Origin: JAQBDA01 sp041301185 | Lineage (GTDB): Bacteria; Chloroflexota; Anaerolineae; Anaerolineales; UBA4823 | Direction of reading: 5' to 3' | Assembly: GCA_041301185.1 (NCBI GenBank) | Contig: JBFYSV010000222.1 | Location: 1 to 10,866, forward strand | DNA length: 10,866 nt | Shown: piece by piece, positions 6,661 through 10,866 of the stretch | How the letters are laid out: every line of letters begins with the position of its first letter | Numbering within the stretch: the stretch's first letter is position 1 | Position numbers and translations under genes: made by a program | The notes under the pieces: generated by a model | Told to the model about the DNA's origin: nothing | The model's database searches: none | What the model saw: only the letters and a program-made list of their open reading frames with translations

Positions 6661-7961
6661 GCTTTATCGATACCGGCGCACTAGGCAACTCCACCGGCAA
6701 TCCCGATTCACTTCCCGGTCCTGAAAATATTACCCGTGCCATCCTTCCCAATGGCATCGTCATCCTGGCAAGACCCAACTTCAACAGTCCATCGGTCGTT
6801 GCCAGTGGTTACCTGCAGTGCGGCAGCCTGTTCGACCCAGACGAAAAATTGGGGTTGGCTGATTTCACCGCCTCGGCGCTCTTGCGCGGCACGCAGCAGC
6901 ACAATTTCCAGGAGATCTACGATTCTCTTGAATCGGTCGGCGCCAACCTGAGCATTGAAGGCAGCACCCACTCGATCGGTTTTGGCGGCAAAGCCCTGGC
7001 TGAAGACCTGGGGTTGCTTTTGGGGCTGATCTCAGAAGCCTTCCGCCAGCCTGTATTTCCCGAGGTGCAAGTGGAGCGCTTGCGCACCCAGATCATGACC
7101 CGCCTGGCTATGCGCGCCCAGGACACCGGCGAGATGGCTACCCTGGCTTTTGACTCGCTGGTATACGCCAACCATCCCTACCAGCGCTCAGAAGAAGGCT
7201 ACCCGGAGACCATCCAGGCGATCAGCCGCGACGATCTCGTAGAGTTCCACCGCCGGTATTTTGGCCCGGCAGGCATGGTGATCGCTGTTGTGGGAGCCGT
7301 CGAGCCACACAAAGCGGTTGAAATGGCGGCTCAGGTGCTGGGTGATTGGCGCAATCCCGAGCAGCCAACACCGCCTCCTTTACCCGATATCACCCGCCTG
7401 ACGGAAACCCAGCGCAAGATCGTTGCCATCCCAGGCAAATACCAGGCTGATATCGTCATGGGGGTTGCCGGTCCTGCCCGTTTATCTCCAGACTATTTTG
7501 CCGCCGTGCTGGGCAACAGCGTGCTCGGGCAGTTTGGGATGATGGGTCGCATCGGGGATGCCGTGCGTGAAAAAGCTGGCCTGGCCTATTACGCCCACAG
7601 CAGTTTGGCGGGTGGCTTGGGTCCCGGACCGTGGACGATTTCGGCTGGCGTCGATCCAGCAAACATCGAAAAAGCCATCCACCTGATCCGCCAGGAAGTC
7701 GCTCGCTTTGTCAATGAGCCTGTCGAAGCAGAAGAGTTGAGCGATAGCCAGGCGAATTTTATCGGACGCCTGCCGCTCACCCTGGAGACGAATGGGGGTG
7801 TCGCCGGGGCGTTGCTCAACCTGGAGCGTTTCAACCTGGGCCCGGATTATTACCGGCGCTACCCCGACCTTGTACGAGGCGTAACCCTCGAGCAGGTGCT
7901 CGAGACTGCCAGCACCTACCTGCACCCAGACCGGTTGGCGATCGGCATTGCCGGTCCCTGA
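6657..7961 (+). CDS. M16 family protein, non-catalytic partner subunit
   Basis: A 434-residue M16 homologue without a zinc site. Where the family has GLAHxxEH it reads GLADFTASALLRGT, so the three residues are Asp69, Ala72 and Ser73. The Arg/Tyr pair that binds the substrate backbone is kept: Arg304 and Tyr311, seven apart, in AVREKAGLAYYAHSS. This complements the neighbour, which has zinc but lacks the pair, and implies a heterodimer with a composite active site. The start overlaps the stop of the upstream gene (ATGA), with AGGAAGG at 6644-6650 as ribosome binding site, so translation is likely coupled and near 1:1. No signal peptide is seen. Confidence 0.92.
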   Translation: MSFIDTGALGNSTGNPDSLPGPENITRAILPNGIVILARPNFNSPSVVASGYLQCGSLFDPDEKLGLADFTASALLRGTQQHNFQEIYDSLESVGANLSIEGSTHSIGFGGKALAEDLGLLLGLISEAFRQPVFPEVQVERLRTQIMTRLAMRAQDTGEMATLAFDSLVYANHPYQRSEEGYPETIQAISRDDLVEFHRRYFGPAGMVIAVVGAVEPHKAVEMAAQVLGDWRNPEQPTPPPLPDITRLTETQRKIVAIPGKYQADIVMGVAGPARLSPDYFAAVLGNSVLGQFGMMGRIGDAVREKAGLAYYAHSSLAGGLGPGPWTISAGVDPANIEKAIHLIRQEVARFVNEPVEAEELSDSQANFIGRLPLTLETNGGVAGALLNLERFNLGPDYYRRYPDLVRGVTLEQVLETASTYLHPDRLAIGIAGP

Positions 7962-7963
7962 GA

Positions 7964-8353
7964 GTGACGATTGCCATGCCCCTCTCCAGCGGAGTCGACC
8001 TGGTTGAAATTCAGCGCCTGCAAGACGCTATTGACCGTCACGGGGAGCGATTTCTTAATCGCATCTTTACTCCCCAGGAACTGGAGGAAGTTGGGCGGAA
8101 TAGCGCTTCTCTGGCAGCCCGCTTCGCTGCCAAAGAAGCGGTTGCCAAAGCTCTTGGCACCGGGATTGGCCCGGTCAACTGGCATGAGATCGAGGTCCTG
8201 CGCGGCCCTGCCCGCCAGCCGCTGCTGTACCTGCACGGCGCTGCCGAGCTACTGGCGCGCCAGCTTTGCCTGGTGGAATGGTCGCTTAGCCTGAGCCACA
8301 CCGCCACCCTTGCCATCGCAATGGTGGTCGCTTCAGGAAGTCAAGAGAATTAA
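7964..8353 (+). CDS. acpS: Holo-[acyl-carrier-protein] synthase
   Basis: A cytoplasmic 4'-phosphopantetheinyl transferase that moves the phosphopantetheine arm from CoA to the serine of apo-ACP for fatty acid synthesis. The 129-residue length fits the AcpS group. Metal-binding residues are visible: Asp12 in SGVDLVEI and Glu58 in RFAAKEAVAKALG, the two family signatures. The C-terminal SLSLSHTATLAIAMV matches the final core strand with its conserved SLSH. GTG 7964 begins two bases after the stop of the M16 partner. ATG 7976 is an equally good start and gives the more typical short lead before DLVEI. Neither has a strong Shine-Dalgarno site, so expression probably relies on translational coupling. 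Its place among peptidase and acylase genes has no obvious functional reason. Confidence 0.92.
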   Translation: MTIAMPLSSGVDLVEIQRLQDAIDRHGERFLNRIFTPQELEEVGRNSASLAARFAAKEAVAKALGTGIGPVNWHEIEVLRGPARQPLLYLHGAAELLARQLCLVEWSLSLSHTATLAIAMVVASGSQEN

Positions 8354-8422
8354 CTCCACCCCGGAGCCAGACCGGCGGGGATGCCGATGGAATGGCCCGG
8401 GCGAACTGAATAAGCCAGTCAT

Positions 8423-8428
8423 AGGAGG
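8423..8428 (+). promoter_or_regulatory. Strong Shine-Dalgarno site of the acylase gene
   Basis: AGGAGG, extended by T to the full anti-SD complement, ends 5 bases before ATG 8434. It is the strongest ribosome binding site in the plus-strand series and fixes this start. The 80-bp gap between acpS and this gene shows no convincing terminator or promoter. Confidence 0.7.
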
Positions 8429-8433
8429 TCCAT

Positions 8434-10866
8434 ATGTTCCGCCGAATCTTGCTCGTCCTACTCGGTATCCTGTTGTTGCTGGTTGTCCTGGCAGCCGGAT
8501 TTGGCCTGTACACCGTCCGGCGCTCATTCCCCCGCACCGATGGCGAGATCCGCCTGAGTAGCCTGGACGGAGCGGTAGACATCTACCGTGACTCGTACGG
8601 CATCCCACATATCTATGCCACAACCGCCCATGATTTGTTCTTCGCCAATGGCTACGTCCATGCCCAGGATCGCTTCTGGCAGATGGATTTCTGGCGCCAT
8701 ATCAGCGCCGGACGCTTATCTGAGATGTTCGGCGAGTCACAGCTTGAGACAGACCAGTTCTTGCGAACCCTGGGTTGGGCGCGGATTGCAGAGCAAGAAT
8801 TTGCCGCCATGGATGCAGCTGAGCAGGCAATCTTGCAAGCCTATGCCGATGGCGTTAATGCTTACCTGGCAGAGCACCAGGGCAGCGCCCTGAGCCTGGA
8901 GTATGCCATTCTGAAGCTGCTGACTCCCGAATACCAGTCCGAACCCTGGCTGCCGGAGCATACGCTGGCCTGGGCTAAAGTGATGGCCTGGGATCTGGGC
9001 GAAAGCCAGATGTCCGCCGAGATCGAGCTGGCCCGCCTGCTGGAGTTCCTCAGCCCTGAACAGGTGGATGAGATCATCCCACCTTACCCTGATGACCATC
9101 CCGTAATTCTGCCTGGCTTTCAGATCAGTGCTCATTCGCCTGCCGGGGAGGAGAACCCGAACCTACCGCCGGAGCTTGCCCCGCTATTTGGCGATCTGGC
9201 CGGCATGATTGAGAACGTGAGTGGTTTGCTTGCCACCCAGGCAGGCGGTGTGCGTGACGGTATCGGCTCCAACAACTGGGTGATCGCCGGAGGGCGCACC
9301 GCCAGTGGTATGCCCCTGCTGGCAAATGACATGCACCTGGGCGTGCAGATGCCCGCCATCTGGTATGAGATTGGCTTGTATTGCACTCCCAAAAGCGCCG
9401 ATTGCCCTTACCAGGTCACCGGGTACTCTTTTGCGGGTGTGCCGGGGGTGGTTGTCGGGCATAACGACCGGGTGGCGTGGGGCTTCACCAACGTCGGACC
9501 GGATGTGGCCGACCTGTACATTGAAAGGATCAACCCGGAGAATCCTGACCAGTACGAGGTTAACGGTCAGTGGGTGGATATGGAAATCCGGCTCGAGACG
9601 ATTCAGGTAGCAGGGGGCGATCCGGTGGAGTTGGTTGTGCGCAACACCCGGCATGGTCCGCTGATCTCTGGATTGTACGGCGCGCTGGAAGATTTGGATC
9701 AAGAATCTGAGCTTGACCTGGAAAACGAGTACGCGGTTGCCATGCGCTGGACAGCCCTGCAACCGACCCAAATCATCAAGGCGATCTTGGGCTATAACCG
9801 CGCCCAGAACTGGGATGAGTTCCGCCAGGCTACCAGCTATTTTACCGTGCCGTCTCAAAACACCGTCTACGCCGATGTGGAAGGCAATATTGGCTACCAG
9901 ACCCCAGGCTGGATCCCCATCCGCAACCCAGACCATACTGGACGCCTGCCGGTGCCGGGTTGGACCGACGAATACGAGTGGCAGGGGTATATCCCCTTCG
10001 AAGAGCTACCCCACACCTTCAATCCACCCGAGGGTTATGTCGCTACCGCCAACAATGCCGTGGTCAGCGCGGATTACCCGTACCCGATCTCTTATTATTG
10101 GGCGCAAGGCTACCGCGCTCTGCGCATCGTAGAGATGATTGAGAACTCTCCCGGTCCGATCAGCGTGGAATACATCCAGCAGATGCATGGTGACAATAAA
10201 AATCTGAACGCCGTGGATCTGGTACCCATCTTACTCCAGGTGCCGCTGGATAATATCGAGCTAGAGAATGCCCGCGCCCTGTTGCGCGACTGGGATTACC
10301 AGGATCAGATGGACTCGGCTCCCGCCGCGCTGTTTAACGTGTTTTGGAAACAGCTGTTGGCGCTGACTTTCCATGACGACCTGCCGGAGGATTTCTGGCC
10401 CGGCGGTGGAGGCCGCTGGTTCGACGTGGTGGGCAACCTGTCTCAAGAGCCGGATAACCCCTGGTGGGATGATAAATCCACTCCCGAGGTCGAGGACCGC
10501 GACCAGATCTTTGCCCGCGCTTTTGCGGCCACAGTGGCAGAGCTGGAGACAACTCAGGGTAAAGATCCCGAGAAGTGGAACTGGGGAGACCTGCACACGA
10601 TCACCTTCCGCAACCCAAGCCTGGGCGAGTCGGGCGTGGCTCCCATCGAGGCGATCTTCAACCGCGGCCCCTTCCGCACCTCCGGCGGTGACGAGATCGT
10701 CAACGCGACCGGTTGGGATGCCGCCGAGTCGTACGAGGTCGACTCAATGCCCTCCGAGCGAATGATCGTTGACCTGCAAAATTTCAGCAACTCGTTATCG
10801 ATCATCACCACCGGGCAATCCGGTCATGCTTACCATCCCCATTATATTGATATGGCTGACCCGTGG
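8434..10866 (+). CDS. Membrane-anchored penicillin acylase family (Ntn) hydrolase, C-terminus cut off
   Basis: The frame is open for 811 codons to the window edge. The product belongs to the penicillin amidase family (peptidase S45), enzymes that hydrolyse amide bonds of acylated compounds such as beta-lactams or acyl-homoserine lactones. Residues 5-26 form a hydrophobic anchor with no lipobox, followed by an extracytoplasmic enzyme. The alpha-chain part contains DIYRDSYGIPHIYA and NGYVHAQDRFWQMD. The nucleophile is Ser279 in GIGSNNWVIAGG, exposed by autocleavage after Gly278 and removal of a spacer. His23 of the beta chain is present in LLANDMHLG, as in cephalosporin and homoserine-lactone acylases, whereas penicillin G acylase has Gln. 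The oxyanion Asn lies in TANNAVV (540-541). The end TGQSGHAYHPHY is the conserved C-terminal motif, so probably only a few dozen residues are missing. The true substrate is unknown. Confidence 0.93.
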   Translation, partial: MFRRILLVLLGILLLLVVLAAGFGLYTVRRSFPRTDGEIRLSSLDGAVDIYRDSYGIPHIYATTAHDLFFANGYVHAQDRFWQMDFWRHISAGRLSEMFGESQLETDQFLRTLGWARIAEQEFAAMDAAEQAILQAYADGVNAYLAEHQGSALSLEYAILKLLTPEYQSEPWLPEHTLAWAKVMAWDLGESQMSAEIELARLLEFLSPEQVDEIIPPYPDDHPVILPGFQISAHSPAGEENPNLPPELAPLFGDLAGMIENVSGLLATQAGGVRDGIGSNNWVIAGGRTASGMPLLANDMHLGVQMPAIWYEIGLYCTPKSADCPYQVTGYSFAGVPGVVVGHNDRVAWGFTNVGPDVADLYIERINPENPDQYEVNGQWVDMEIRLETIQVAGGDPVELVVRNTRHGPLISGLYGALEDLDQESELDLENEYAVAMRWTALQPTQIIKAILGYNRAQNWDEFRQATSYFTVPSQNTVYADVEGNIGYQTPGWIPIRNPDHTGRLPVPGWTDEYEWQGYIPFEELPHTFNPPEGYVATANNAVVSADYPYPISYYWAQGYRALRIVEMIENSPGPISVEYIQQMHGDNKNLNAVDLVPILLQVPLDNIELENARALLRDWDYQDQMDSAPAALFNVFWKQLLALTFHDDLPEDFWPGGGGRWFDVVGNLSQEPDNPWWDDKSTPEVEDRDQIFARAFAATVAELETTQGKDPEKWNWGDLHTITFRNPSLGESGVAPIEAIFNRGPFRTSGGDEIVNATGWDAAESYEVDSMPSERMIVDLQNFSNSLSIITTGQSGHAYHPHYIDMADPW

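Noticed and set aside
9184..9936. Minus-strand open frame of 250 codons
   Set aside because: It is antisense to the acylase coding sequence across its nucleophile motif and has no supporting features.
5335..10866. A RiPP or PQQ-like biosynthetic cluster, suggested by the M16 pair
   Set aside because: No precursor peptide, radical SAM enzyme, transporter or other maturation gene is visible in the window.
1..10866. CRISPR array, tRNA, rRNA, integrase or transposase genes
   Set aside because: No regularly spaced direct repeats, no cloverleaf or rRNA-like stretches, and no recombinase motifs were seen on either strand.

Overview
The window is bacterial chromosomal DNA, moderately GC-rich, with compact genes, some TTG/GTG starts and clear Shine-Dalgarno sites. 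The combination of a large secreted DUF5060-type glycoside hydrolase, an adrenodoxin-reductase-like flavoprotein, a paired M16 peptidase operon and a membrane-anchored penicillin-acylase-type Ntn hydrolase suggests a Chloroflexota (Anaerolineae-like) heterotroph. That assignment is an inference from gene content and protein style; no rRNA or other phylogenetic marker is present.

Left half (1-4345), minus strand: two separately expressed genes. The flavoprotein oxidoreductase (2981-4345) has its own promoter, a TTG start fixed by a strong Shine-Dalgarno site, and a hairpin terminator at its end. The secreted glycoside hydrolase (63-2642) lies beyond a 338-bp gap. That gap holds the terminator, an 81-bp palindromic repeat that looks like a small mobile or REP-like element, and an extended -10 promoter. 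A possible start of a further minus-strand gene is cut by the left edge.

Right half (4561-10866), plus strand: one tight gene series. It encodes a single-pass membrane protein with a repetitive outer part, a catalytic M16 zinc peptidase, an overlapping non-catalytic M16 partner, holo-ACP synthase, and a membrane-anchored penicillin acylase family enzyme cut by the right edge. Spacings are 45 bp, a 4-bp ATGA overlap, 2 bp and 80 bp, and no terminator is visible between the genes, so co-transcription is likely. The 215-bp gap between the two halves is divergent and carries promoter-like sequences in both directions.

The two M16 proteins have complementary active-site losses: one keeps the zinc site and the other keeps the Arg/Tyr pair. 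They should therefore work as a heterodimer, as in mitochondrial processing peptidase or Sphingomonas-type M16 pairs. The membrane protein and the Ntn hydrolase suggest that part of the operon acts at the cell surface. AcpS is probably a housekeeping passenger. I see no CRISPR array, tRNA, rRNA, transposase or recognised defence system. The most unusual items are the glycoside hydrolase with a module inserted in its catalytic barrel, the uncharacterised repeat-bearing membrane protein ahead of the M16 pair, and the palindromic element.
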